From an uncultured Atopobium sp. (lineage in GTDB: Bacteria; Actinomycetota; Coriobacteriia; Coriobacteriales; Atopobiaceae), in contig CAKAPZ010000057.1 in the NCBI GenBank assembly GCA_916720015.1, positions 1 through 6,434 of the forward strand: 6,434 nucleotides of DNA, written 5' to 3'. How positions within the stretch are numbered: the stretch's first letter is position 1; the number at the start of each line of letters is the position of its first letter. Positions 1-4,696 of this stretch are shown here, piece after piece. The notes beneath the pieces were generated by a model, which saw nothing but the letters and a program-made list of their open reading frames with translations, ran no database searches and had not been told where the DNA came from. The position numbers and the translations under genes are program-made.

Positions 1-48
1 TTTTAGGCAAAAGTTACAGATTCTTTGAGGAAATCAGGCGCGAGAAAA

Positions 49-88
49 CTAGGACAAGTCACGCAGGAAGCTAGAGCAATCACGCAGG
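49..88. repeat. Degenerate direct repeat pair
   Basis: Two imperfect copies of an approximately 18-base unit lie at 49-67 and 71-88. Both begin with CTAG, and both end in TCACGCAGG; they differ by one indel and two substitutions near the middle. The stretch just before (37-50) resembles the GGCGAGAAAA core of the better repeats at 131-192, so these look like decayed members of the same family. No reading frame with a ribosome binding site is visible here. Confidence 0.5.
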
Positions 89-96
89 GTTTATAA

Positions 97-120
97 GCCT
101 GAAATGCATACCAAGTCTGA
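97..120 (-). repeat. Inverted copy of the 38-bp repeat unit
   Basis: These 24 bases match the reverse complement of 193-216, apart from two 2-base indels: the shared blocks are GCCTGAAA, TGCAT and CAAGTCTGA. The copy is therefore opposite in orientation to the tandem units that follow. Together with 193-216 it could form a long stem with the two 31-bp units in the loop, either as single-stranded DNA or in any RNA that crosses the region. Confidence 0.6.
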
Positions 121-130
121 GCAAAAGCAC

Positions 131-192
131 TCAGATAAGGCGAGAAAAACAGGCAAATCGCTCAGACATGGCGAGAAAATCCGGCAAATCAC
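131..192. repeat. Two tandem 31-bp direct repeats
   Basis: Unit 131-161 and unit 162-192 abut each other and agree at 26 of 31 positions. Both start TCAGA, carry the core GGCGAGAAAA and end GGCAAATC plus two bases. There is no unique spacer between them, so this is a tandem repeat and not a CRISPR array. The start of the unit is shared with the 38-bp units that follow. The function is unknown. Confidence 0.75.
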
Positions 193-306
193 TCAGACTT
201 GATGCACTTTTCAGGCTGCAACAAAAGCGTTCAGACTTGATGCGCTTTTCAGGCTGCTGCAAAAGCACCCAAGCTTGATGCACATTTTGAGCTGCTACAA
301 AAACAC
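193..306. repeat. Three tandem 38-bp direct repeats
   Basis: Units lie at 193-230, 231-268 and 269-306. The first two agree at 33 of 38 positions, and the third agrees with the second at 28 of 38. The shared core is CTTGATGCRC, then a T-run, then a GGCTGC or AGCTGC block and an AAAA tract. A further decayed partial copy seems to follow at about 307-332. The repeats lie beyond the rplL terminator, so they should not be part of the rplJL mRNA unless the terminator is read through. Nothing indicates a coding function. Confidence 0.75.
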
Positions 307-350
307 CTCAGCTTCATTCGATTTTCGAGCGCACGGGTTTCTCGCCGGGC

Positions 351-384
351 AAACAAAAAAGAGGCCAGACCGAAGTCTGACCTC
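351..384 (-). terminator. Intrinsic terminator after rplL
   Basis: On the minus strand a 10-bp stem (one G-U pair) closes a UUCG tetraloop flanked by C and G, the very stable C(UUCG)G type. It is followed at once by six Ts (360-355), a G and three more Ts. The stem begins 25 bases after the rplL stop codon. This is a textbook Rho-independent terminator and should end the rplJ-rplL transcript. Confidence 0.93.
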
Positions 385-408
385 TCCAGTAAGCAATGTA
401 GGATGGAC

Positions 409-789
409 TTACTTAAGGGTGACGGTAGCGCCAGCCTCCTCGAGCTGAGCCTTAGCAGCCTCAGCGTCCTCCTTCTTAGCGCCCTCGAGGACAGCCTTAG
501 GAGCACCCTCGACGACCTCCTTTGCCTCCTTGAGGCCAAGGTTGGTAAGAGCACGGACAACCTTGATGACGCCGATTTTGTTGTCGCCGAAGCCCTCGAG
601 GACAACGTCAAAGTTGGTCTTCTCCTCTGCCTCCTCAGCAGCGCCACCAGCTGCAGGAGCAGCAGCGACAGCTACAGGAGCAGCAGCGGAAACGCCAAAG
701 ACGTCCTCAAGCTCGTGAACGAGCTCAGAAAGCTCGAGTGCTGGCATCTCTTTAAGGGCCTCAATGATCTCATCTTTAGTGACAGCCAT
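409..789 (-). CDS. rplL: 50S ribosomal protein L7/L12
   Basis: L7/L12 is the mobile stalk protein of the large ribosomal subunit. It is bound as dimers to L10 and recruits and stimulates the GTPase factors (EF-Tu, EF-G, IF2, RF3). The 126-residue product has the full family layout: an N-terminal dimerisation and L10-binding helix pair (about 1-33), an Ala/Pro/Gly-rich hinge (about 34-55), and a C-terminal factor-binding domain (about 56-126) with the conserved stretch from K71 through GLKEAK at 85-90. The ATG is preceded by AAGGAG at a normal distance. It lies 132 bases downstream of rplJ, the usual partner, and is followed closely by a strong terminator. L7/L12 is the only ribosomal protein present in several copies, so the structured spacer before it may matter for its higher expression; that is inference. 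It is complete and unremarkable in length. Confidence 0.98.
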   Translation of the reverse strand: MAVTKDEIIEALKEMPALELSELVHELEDVFGVSAAAPVAVAAAPAAGGAAEEAEEKTNFDVVLEGFGDNKIGVIKVVRALTNLGLKEAKEVVEGAPKAVLEGAKKEDAEAAKAQLEEAGATVTLK

Positions 790-809
790 GTCAATTCTCC
801 TTTTTAAAC

Positions 810-844
810 GATGCAGCCTTTGTACTGCATCTGGGCAAAAGCCC
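810..844 (-). other. Hairpins in the rplJ-rplL spacer
   Basis: Two inverted repeats sit just before the rplL ribosome binding site. GATGCAG and CTGCATC (810-816 with 825-831) form a perfect 7-bp stem with an 8-base loop, and GGGC/GCCC (833-844) form a 4-bp stem with a 4-base loop. On the minus strand the first stem is followed by GTTTAAAAAGGAG, so it lacks a proper U-tract and is a poor terminator. It may be an mRNA processing or stability element, or may tune rplL translation. The rest of the 790-921 spacer shows no other convincing feature. Confidence 0.5.
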
Positions 845-921
845 GGCTTGTATGTGTGCGTTTAAGTGCGTCTACACTCTCACGCGGTTTGCGCCAATGC
901 GCGGGTACAACAAAACGTTGC

Positions 922-1443
922 TTATGCAGCGTTCTTCTGATCTGCGACTGCAGAAAGAGCGGTTGCGAGTCCACGAGCTGGACCAGCGCAAACCTGTGCA
1001 ATACCGGTAAGTGGGCTTGCAACAACGAAGACAAGCTTTGCAATGAGCTCCTCGCGAGAAGGAAGATCTGCGTAAGCCTTTGCCTCGTCAGCAGTAAGTG
1101 CCTGACCATCAGCGATACCACCAATGAACTCAACTTTCTTGAGCTTCTTGGCCTGATCCTTGATGACCTTAGCGGCCTCGACAGGATCATTCTCATAGAA
1201 AACGTATGCGCAGGTACCGGCGAGCATCTCGTCAATCTCTGGCATACCAGCGTTCTTAAGAGCAATCTTGACGATGTTGTTCTTATAGACCTTCATGTGA
1301 GCGCCTGCTGCGGTAAGTGCGCGGCGAAGCTCCTGAGTCTCCTTTACGGAGAGACCACGATAGTCGATAACAAACAGGCCCTTGGAGTTGTCGAGAGAAG
1401 CGGAAACCTTCTCGAGCAAATCAAGTTTAGACTGAGCTGGCAT
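922..1443 (-). CDS. rplJ: 50S ribosomal protein L10
   Basis: L10 anchors the L7/L12 dimers to 23S rRNA and L11 at the base of the ribosomal stalk. In many bacteria the L10-L12 complex also represses its own mRNA. The 173-residue product is of normal length. Its N-terminal RNA-binding domain (about 1-130) contains the family stretch GLFVIDYRGLSVKETQELR at 22-40, and the C-terminal helical part (about 131-173) is the L7/L12 docking region and ends in an Ala-rich tail. I chose the ATG at 1443 because AAAGGAGGT lies seven bases before it and the family N-terminus (MPAQSKLDLLEKV) begins there. An in-frame extension up to 1560 would translate the leader terminator and is not credible. It heads the rplJ-rplL operon, with its own promoter and a structured leader upstream. 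Confidence 0.97.
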   Translation of the reverse strand: MPAQSKLDLLEKVSASLDNSKGLFVIDYRGLSVKETQELRRALTAAGAHMKVYKNNIVKIALKNAGMPEIDEMLAGTCAYVFYENDPVEAAKVIKDQAKKLKKVEFIGGIADGQALTADEAKAYADLPSREELIAKLVFVVASPLTGIAQVCAGPARGLATALSAVADQKNAA

Positions 1444-1503
1444 GTAGTACACCTCCTTTATCATGTCTCGGGCACGAGCGCCAACAGGTGCGGCCCTCAC
1501 ATG

Positions 1504-1537
1504 AAAAGACCCCACTTTGGCAACCAAAGCGGGGTCT
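1504..1537 (-). terminator. Leader terminator (attenuator) before rplJ
   Basis: A 14-bp stem (1507-1520 with 1524-1537, one G-U pair) with a 3-base loop is followed on the minus strand by TTTTC. It ends about 60 bases before the rplJ start. A terminator at this position would switch off rplJL unless it is disrupted. GGTCT at 1558-1554 can pair with AGACC at 1537-1533, the 5' arm of the terminator, and so could form a competing antiterminator. The U-tract is short (four or five), fitting a conditional rather than an absolute terminator. Confidence 0.8.
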
Positions 1538-1625
1538 GGATGTACTAATCTCAAGACCACCTCGGCAGGCGGGAATTCCCATTAAGCCTTGGATTCAAGG
1601 CGCCGGCTGTCTTTGGCAGCGAACG
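1504..1625 (-). ncRNA. L10-type ribosomal protein leader
   Basis: The 5' untranslated region of rplJ resembles the L10 leader family known from Gram-positive bacteria. On the minus strand it shows, in order: a GACAGC-containing strand (1611-1601), a hairpin with a perfect 6-bp stem and 4-base loop (1601-1586), the motif CTGCCGAGGTGG (1568-1557), which I recall as a family hallmark, and a terminator hairpin (1537-1507). The two outer strands can pair CGGCG with CGCCTGCCG, with one mismatch, as a kink-turn-like stem. The expected ligand is the L10-L12 complex, giving feedback on rplJ-rplL. The family match is from memory; a covariance-model scan would decide it. Confidence 0.72.
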
Positions 1626-1657
1626 TGCAACTACAAGACGTCTGTCTTGCGTTGGAT

Positions 1658-1686
1658 ATTGTGCAGCAAAAATCAACGCGAGTCAA
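1658..1686 (-). promoter_or_regulatory. Promoter for rplJ-rplL
   Basis: The -35 element TTGACT (1686-1681) is separated by 17 bases from the -10 element CACAAT (1663-1658). The -35 matches the sigma-70 consensus at five of six bases and the -10 at four of six. Transcription would start near 1651-1652, giving a leader of about 210 bases that includes the L10-type structure. It lies downstream of the rplA terminator, so rplJL looks like a separate transcription unit. Confidence 0.72.
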
Positions 1687-1760
1687 GGTTGAGTACACAA
1701 TTTCTTTCTCTTCACAAAAATTTGACGAGAAAGACGGTCGAGCTGCGGCCCCAACTCAAA

Positions 1761-1825
1761 CGCGGCACAATTGCACCTTAGTTGCAAGCCGTGTGCCGCG
1801 TGTGCGCCGCAAGCCGAGCGCACAC
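1761..1825. repeat. Two adjoining GC-rich inverted repeats
   Basis: CGCGGCACA and TGTGCCGCG (1761-1769 with 1792-1800) form a perfect 9-bp stem, and within it TTGCA/TGCAA (1771-1775 with 1783-1787) can form a second stem. Directly beside it GTGTGCGC and GCGCACAC (1800-1807 with 1818-1825) form a perfect 8-bp stem. They lie between the rplA terminator and the rplJ promoter. No good U-tract follows on the minus strand. They may be back-up termination or RNA-protection structures; no gene is seen in this part of the spacer. Confidence 0.55.
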
Positions 1826-1831
1826 CGCAAG

Positions 1832-1864
1832 AAAAATCCGGTACCTGCAAGCAGATACCGGATT
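1832..1864 (-). terminator. Intrinsic terminator after rplA
   Basis: On the minus strand a stem of about 13 bp (1835-1847 with 1852-1864, one G-U pair) with a 4-base loop is followed by a run of five Ts overlapping the stem foot (1836-1832). It begins about 30 bases after the rplA stop. This is a strong Rho-independent terminator and separates rplKA from rplJL. Confidence 0.9.
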
Positions 1865-1894
1865 AAACGTGCTAGGTACTTCTAAGCGTAAAGC

Positions 1895-2602
1895 TTAGTC
1901 CTCCATGAGGTTACGAACCTTGGTTGGATCAACCTTGATGCCAGGGCCCATAGTAGAGGAAATAGCAACGGTCTTGACGTACTTACCCTTTGCGCTGGAT
2001 GGCTTGACGCGGATGATCTCGGAGATCAGTGCGCCATAGTTCTCAACAAGCTGCTGGACCTCAAAAGAAGCCTTGCCGATTGCAACGTGGCAGATACCAA
2101 AACGGTCTGCACGATACTCAACACGACCAGCCTTGAGCTCGTTAACCATCTTTGCAACATCCATGGTAACGGTGCCGAGCTTAGGGTTAGGCATAAGGCC
2201 ACGAGGACCAAGAACACGACCAAGACGGCCAACCTTACCCATCATCTGAGGGGTTGCGATTGCTGCGTCAAAGTCAAGCATGCCCTTCTCGACCTCTGCG
2301 ATGAGCTCGTCGCCACCGACGATGTCAGCGCCAGCTGCCTCAGCCTCGCGGGCCTTCTCGCCCTCTGCGAAGACTGCAACGCGAACGGACTTACCAGTGC
2401 CGTGAGGCAGAGAGATGGAACCGCGAACGTTCTGGTCAGCCTTACGAGTATCGACACCAAGGCGAATTGCTACCTCAATGGTCTCGTCAAACTTAGCAGT
2501 TGCAAGCTCCTTAGACAGGGTTACTGCCTCTTTTGGGCTGTAGAGGTTTGCACCGTCTACCTTGGCAACTGCATTCTTGTAGTTCTTTCCGTGCTTAGGC
2601 AT
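1895..2602 (-). CDS. rplA: 50S ribosomal protein L1
   Basis: L1 binds 23S rRNA at the mobile E-site stalk that helps release deacylated tRNA, and in several bacteria it represses its own operon by binding an mRNA site that mimics the rRNA. The 235-residue product is of normal length, and the family signature [14 protein letters not shown] is present at 128-141. The two-domain arrangement is intact: domain I is made from both ends of the chain, and domain II is the middle part around 70-155. The ATG at 2602 is supported by AGGAGG six bases upstream and by the usual N-terminal start. The in-frame extension to 2641 is not preceded by a suitable site. It follows rplK after an unusually structured 158-base spacer and is closed by a strong terminator. 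Nothing in the protein is odd. Confidence 0.98.
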   Translation of the reverse strand: MPKHGKNYKNAVAKVDGANLYSPKEAVTLSKELATAKFDETIEVAIRLGVDTRKADQNVRGSISLPHGTGKSVRVAVFAEGEKAREAEAAGADIVGGDELIAEVEKGMLDFDAAIATPQMMGKVGRLGRVLGPRGLMPNPKLGTVTMDVAKMVNELKAGRVEYRADRFGICHVAIGKASFEVQQLVENYGALISEIIRVKPSSAKGKYVKTVAISSTMGPGIKVDPTKVRNLMED

Positions 2603-2623
2603 TATGTACCTCCTGTGGTTAGC

Positions 2624-2670
2624 GGGCGTCTGCCCTCCCACTCCTGCATCTTCCGTCCATAGTTACGCCC
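2624..2670 (-). promoter_or_regulatory. Structured rplA leader, possible L1 operator
   Basis: GGGCGT (2670-2665) can pair with ACGCCC (2629-2624), enclosing a purine-rich interior with TGGACG (2659-2654), ATGCA (2649-2645) and GGAG (2644-2641). From memory, the E. coli 23S L1-binding region has TGGACG and GCATGGAG in the same order, which is what an L1 mRNA mimic would look like. An alternative short stem GGGC/GCCC (2635-2632 with 2627-2624) competes with the outer stem. The structure lies just before the rplA ribosome binding site. It is suggestive only. Confidence 0.3.
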
Positions 2671-2717
2671 TCTTGGCGAGAAACCCAACTACGTGCACTA
2701 ACGTCGGATGCTCTGAC

Positions 2718-2751
2718 AAAAACAACCGTCAGCCACACTAATGGCTGACGG
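2718..2751 (-). terminator. Intrinsic terminator between rplK and rplA
   Basis: CCGTCAGCCA and its exact complement (2726-2735 with 2742-2751) form a perfect 10-bp stem with a 6-base loop. It starts ten bases after the rplK stop and is followed on the minus strand by TTGTTTTTG. The stem is strong and the tract is U-rich with one G interruption. It should terminate at least part of the transcripts leaving rplK, so rplA expression would depend on read-through or on a promoter I could not identify convincingly in 2603-2717. Confidence 0.8.
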
Positions 2752-2760
2752 GAGTAAACA

Positions 2761-3189
2761 CTACTCGGCGATGGTTACACCCATGGAACGAGCGGTACCA
2801 GCGACGATCTTCTTTGCAGCCTCAATGTCGTTTGCGTTGAGGTCAGGCATCTTGATCTCAGCAATCTTGGTGAGCTGCTCCTGGGAGAGCTGGCCAACCT
2901 TATCGCGCTGAGGAACACCGGAACCACCCTTGAGGTGAAGCTCCTTCTTGATGAGCTGTGCTGCTGGAGGAGTCTTGGTTACGAAGTCAAAGGAGCGATC
3001 TTCGTAAACAGAAATCTCGACTGGGATGATATCGCCAGCCTTGTCCTGAGTTGCAGCGTTGAATGCCTGGCAGAACTGCATAATGTTGACCTGTGCAGCA
3101 CCCAGAGCTGGTCCTACTGGAGGAGCTGGGTTTGCCTGGCCTGCAGGAATCTGCAGCTTAATAAAGTTAACAACCTTCTTTGCGGGCAT
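2761..3189 (-). CDS. rplK: 50S ribosomal protein L11
   Basis: L11 binds the GTPase-associated region of 23S rRNA at the stalk base, works with L10-L7/L12 in factor-dependent GTP hydrolysis, is needed for RelA activation in bacteria that use it, and forms part of the thiostrepton site. The 142-residue product has the expected parts: the N-terminal domain with the proline-rich loop [16 protein letters not shown] at 15-30, a linker around 70-75, and the C-terminal rRNA-binding domain (about 76-142) ending in the conserved GTARSMGV at 131-138. AGGAGG lies six bases before the ATG. It follows nusG by 96 bases with no terminator between, so it is probably co-transcribed with rpmG-secE-nusG. A terminator-like hairpin follows its stop codon. 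Confidence 0.98.
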   Translation of the reverse strand: MPAKKVVNFIKLQIPAGQANPAPPVGPALGAAQVNIMQFCQAFNAATQDKAGDIIPVEISVYEDRSFDFVTKTPPAAQLIKKELHLKGGSGVPQRDKVGQLSQEQLTKIAEIKMPDLNANDIEAAKKIVAGTARSMGVTIAE

Positions 3190-3222
3190 GTTAAGCCTCC
3201 TGTTTGAATACGTTTGAGTCTA

Positions 3223-3269
3223 TTCTCGCGCACTCCCGAGAAGCAATCCACAAGGGACGAGAAGTGCGG
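3223..3269 (-). other. Alternative hairpins in the rplK leader
   Basis: In the nusG-rplK spacer, TTCTCG and CGAGAA (3237-3242 with 3223-3228) can form a 6-bp stem with loop GGAGTGCG. Alternatively, CGCACT at 3269-3264 can pair with AGTGCG (3234-3229), which lies inside that loop. The two pairings are mutually exclusive. This is a plausible site for feedback control by L1 or L11, but no family motif was recognised. There is no U-tract, so it is not a terminator. Confidence 0.4.
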
Positions 3270-3285
3270 GATAAGCCGTTAGTTA

Positions 3286-3831
3286 CTAGTCTATCAGGGA
3301 AATCTGATCCATGGTGAGCTCAACCGGAGTCTCGCGACCAAAGATGGTGAGCATAACCTTAATCTTGCCGGACTCAGCGTTGACCTCAGAAACAGTTCCG
3401 TCGAAGTCAGCGAGAGGACCAGAAAGAACGTGAATTGCCTGACCGACCTCAATATTGGTTGCTGTACGCTTAGGTACAGGGCTACCCGTCTTCATGCCGC
3501 CACGACGCATGATCTTATCGAACTCATCGCGACGCAGAGGAACTGGCTTGCCGTCAATGCCAACAAAACCAGTTACGCCTGGGGTGTTGCGAACAACAGC
3601 CCAAGTATTATCATCCAGCTCCATGCGAACAAGAACGTAACCTGGGAAAACCTTGGACTCTTTGGTCTCGCGCTTGCCGCCGTCCTTGACCTCAGTAACT
3701 TCCTCGGTAGGAATCTGAATATCAACAACAGCACGCTCAAGGCCATAGGTCTCAATACGGTGCTCAAGGTCTGTCTTTACCTTGTTCTCATAACCTGAAT
3801 AGGTGTGAACTACATACCAGCGCTTAGCCAT
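3286..3831 (-). CDS. nusG: Transcription elongation/termination factor NusG
   Basis: NusG binds the clamp of RNA polymerase through its NGN domain and contacts Rho or ribosomal protein S10 through its KOW domain, linking elongation, termination and translation. The 181-residue product is of the usual length. The NGN domain occupies about 1-110, with WYVVHTYSGYE at 5-15 and VFPGYVLVRM at 61-70. A short linker follows, and then the KOW domain (about 128-181) with VLSGPLADFDGTVSEV at 135-150. The start codon is three bases after the secE stop, and its ribosome binding site (AGGGGA) lies within the last secE codons, so the two are probably translationally coupled. No actinobacterial-style long acidic N-terminal extension is present. 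Complete and ordinary. Confidence 0.98.
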   Translation of the reverse strand: MAKRWYVVHTYSGYENKVKTDLEHRIETYGLERAVVDIQIPTEEVTEVKDGGKRETKESKVFPGYVLVRMELDDNTWAVVRNTPGVTGFVGIDGKPVPLRRDEFDKIMRRGGMKTGSPVPKRTATNIEVGQAIHVLSGPLADFDGTVSEVNAESGKIKVMLTIFGRETPVELTMDQISLID

Positions 3832-3834
3832 TGA

Positions 3835-4197
3835 TTATCCCCTCAGTCCAGTAAAGGCGACGAGACCAGCAACAATGCCAGTATCAACCAGCCAAGTTAC
3901 CAAGCCAAAGAAAATGATTGTTGCAATTACGGCTACAGAGAAACCAGCAAGCTCAGAGCTTGAAGGCCACACAACGCGGTGCATTTCTGTACGAACGCCT
4001 GCAAAATAAGCACCCAGGCGGCCAAAGAAGCCAGGGTTAGCGTTACGCTGAATGGACTTCTCCTGCTTCTTTGCCTCAGCCTTAGTGGCCTTAGCAGAAG
4101 CTTCAGGAGTAGCTTCAGCCTGAAGGGCCTCACGCTGGGCGCGCTCTTCTGCGCGAGCCTTACGTGCGCTCCTCTTATTGCGCTCCTTATTTGCCAT
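3835..4197 (-). CDS. secE: Preprotein translocase subunit SecE
   Basis: SecE is the small clamp subunit of the SecYEG protein-export channel in the cytoplasmic membrane. The 120-residue product has a highly charged, Lys/Glu/Ala-rich N-terminal region (about 1-52, probably helical and cytoplasmic), the conserved amphipathic segment YFAGVRTEMHRVVWPSSSEL at 64-83, and one membrane-spanning segment at about 86-105, with a short hydrophobic tail. One transmembrane segment is typical of most bacteria outside the Enterobacteria, which have three. The ATG has AAGGGAG six bases upstream. It lies between tRNA-Trp and nusG, the common secE-nusG pairing, with a 3-base gap to nusG. The tail after the membrane segment (about 106-120) is the least conserved part. 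Confidence 0.96.
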   Translation of the reverse strand: MANKERNKRSARKARAEERAQREALQAEATPEASAKATKAEAKKQEKSIQRNANPGFFGRLGAYFAGVRTEMHRVVWPSSSELAGFSVAVIATIIFFGLVTWLVDTGIVAGLVAFTGLRG

Positions 4198-4231
4198 CCT
4201 ACGCTCCCTTGGGTGTTATACCTACATACAA

Positions 4232-4259
4232 ACCGGCCAACCCTTATGGGAAGGCCGGT
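4232..4259 (-). other. Hairpin between tRNA-Trp and secE
   Basis: ACCGGCC and GGCCGGT (4232-4238 with 4253-4259) form a perfect 7-bp stem. CCC/GGG (4241-4243 with 4248-4250) extends it beyond an AA/AA internal loop. On the minus strand only TTTG follows, so termination would be weak at best. It more likely serves as a 3' boundary for tRNA-Trp processing or as a partial terminator that lets secE-nusG be read. A TATAAC box follows at 4220-4215 but has no good -35 partner. Confidence 0.5.
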
Positions 4260-4268
4260 GAAGTTATC

Positions 4269-4344
4269 TGGCAGGCCAGGAAGGACTCGAACCCTCAACA
4301 AACGGTTTTGGAGACCGCCGCTCTACCATTGGAGCTACTGGCCT
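4269..4344 (-). tRNA. tRNA-Trp (anticodon CCA)
   Basis: A complete 76-base cloverleaf including the encoded 3' CCA. The acceptor stem AGGCCAG/CTGGCCT is perfect, the discriminator is G, the anticodon loop is CTCCAAA with anticodon CCA, and the T-loop is TTCGAGT. It lies 18 bases downstream of rpmG and 71 bases upstream of secE, so it is probably cut out of the rpmG-secE-nusG transcript. A Trp tRNA between rpmG and secE is a familiar arrangement in Gram-positive bacteria. Confidence 0.97.
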
Positions 4345-4362
4345 AGAACGAACCCACCTAGC

Positions 4363-4512
4363 CTAGCGGGTCTCGCGATGTACCGTGTGCTTGTGGCACC
4401 ATGGGCAGTACTTCTTCAACTCCATACGATCTGGGTTGTTGGACTTGTTCTTGTCCGTAGTGTAATTACGACGCTTGCACTCAGTGCAGGCGAGAGTAAC
4501 GAGTGTACGCAT
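4363..4512 (-). CDS. rpmG: 50S ribosomal protein L33
   Basis: L33 is a small large-subunit protein near the E site. The 49-residue product begins [17 protein letters not shown] and has two Cys pairs, C9/C12 and C36/C39, forming the zinc-ribbon of the zinc-dependent (C+) form. The characteristic C-terminal block [15 protein letters not shown] is present at 33-47. AGGAGG lies four bases before the ATG. A promoter is found about 50 bases upstream of the start, after the tuf terminator, so rpmG seems to head the rpmG-trnW-secE-nusG-rplK unit. Many bacteria carry a second, cysteine-free L33 for zinc starvation; none is in this window. Confidence 0.97.
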   Translation of the reverse strand: MRTLVTLACTECKRRNYTTDKNKSNNPDRMELKKYCPWCHKHTVHRETR

Positions 4513-4529
4513 TGATCCTCCTGAACACG

Positions 4530-4557
4530 GTCACGAGATGTATTCTCGAAATGTGAC
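4530..4557 (-). other. Hairpin in the rpmG leader
   Basis: GTCAC and GTGAC (4530-4534 with 4553-4557) can pair, with CGAGA/TCTCG-type pairing inside (around 4535-4548). It sits between the proposed transcription start (about 4561) and the rpmG ribosome binding site, nearly at the 5' end of the mRNA. It may protect the message; no known leader family was recognised. Confidence 0.4.
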
Positions 4558-4567
4558 GCGGTTGCTT

Positions 4568-4597
4568 AGGTTAGCACCCACTACCCAGAGATGTCAA
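4568..4597 (-). promoter_or_regulatory. Promoter for rpmG-trnW-secE-nusG
   Basis: A perfect -35 element TTGACA (4597-4592) is followed after 18 bases by TAACCT (4573-4568). The latter is preceded by TGC, giving an extended -10. The -10 itself matches consensus at only three of six bases. Transcription would start near 4561. Its position, between the tuf terminator and rpmG, fits a new transcription unit. Confidence 0.7.
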
Positions 4598-4642
4598 TAC
4601 TTTTCTCTAATTACTCTAGGCGTTCACATATTTTTTCTCGAC

Positions 4643-4673
4643 AAAAAACCCGGCGCGCAAAAAGCACGCCGGG
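4643..4673 (-). terminator. Intrinsic terminator after tuf
   Basis: On the minus strand a GC-rich 10-bp stem (4649-4658 with 4664-4673, one G-U pair) with a five-T loop is followed by six Ts (4648-4643). It starts 23 bases after the tuf stop codon. It is a strong Rho-independent terminator separating the tRNA-tuf unit from rpmG. Confidence 0.93.
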
Positions 4674-4696
4674 CAAGTTAGCAACTTTAAAAGAAG

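Noticed and set aside
131..306. CRISPR array
   Set aside because: The units abut with no unique spacers, vary among themselves and change length from 31 to 38 bases; no cas gene is present.
249..647. A 132-codon Arg/Leu/Ser-rich open frame running from rplL into the repeats
   Set aside because: It is a shifted frame of rplL on the same strand, with low-complexity composition and no ribosome binding site.
1444..1560. N-terminal extension of L10 to a start at 1560
   Set aside because: It would translate through the leader terminator and the ribosome binding site; the family N-terminus begins at 1443 after a perfect AAAGGAGGT.
2603..2641. N-terminal extension of L1 to 2641
   Set aside because: The 13 extra residues are not family-like, and AGGAGG six bases before 2602 sets the normal start.
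2603..2717. A promoter for rplA in the spacer
   Set aside because: The best pair I found (TTGGGT, 17 bases, TAACTA) matches the consensus poorly at both boxes; I could not support it.
3190..3285. A promoter for rplK
   Set aside because: TTGCTT with TAGACT at 18 bases is only moderate and overlaps the leader hairpin; with no terminator after nusG, read-through is the simpler explanation.
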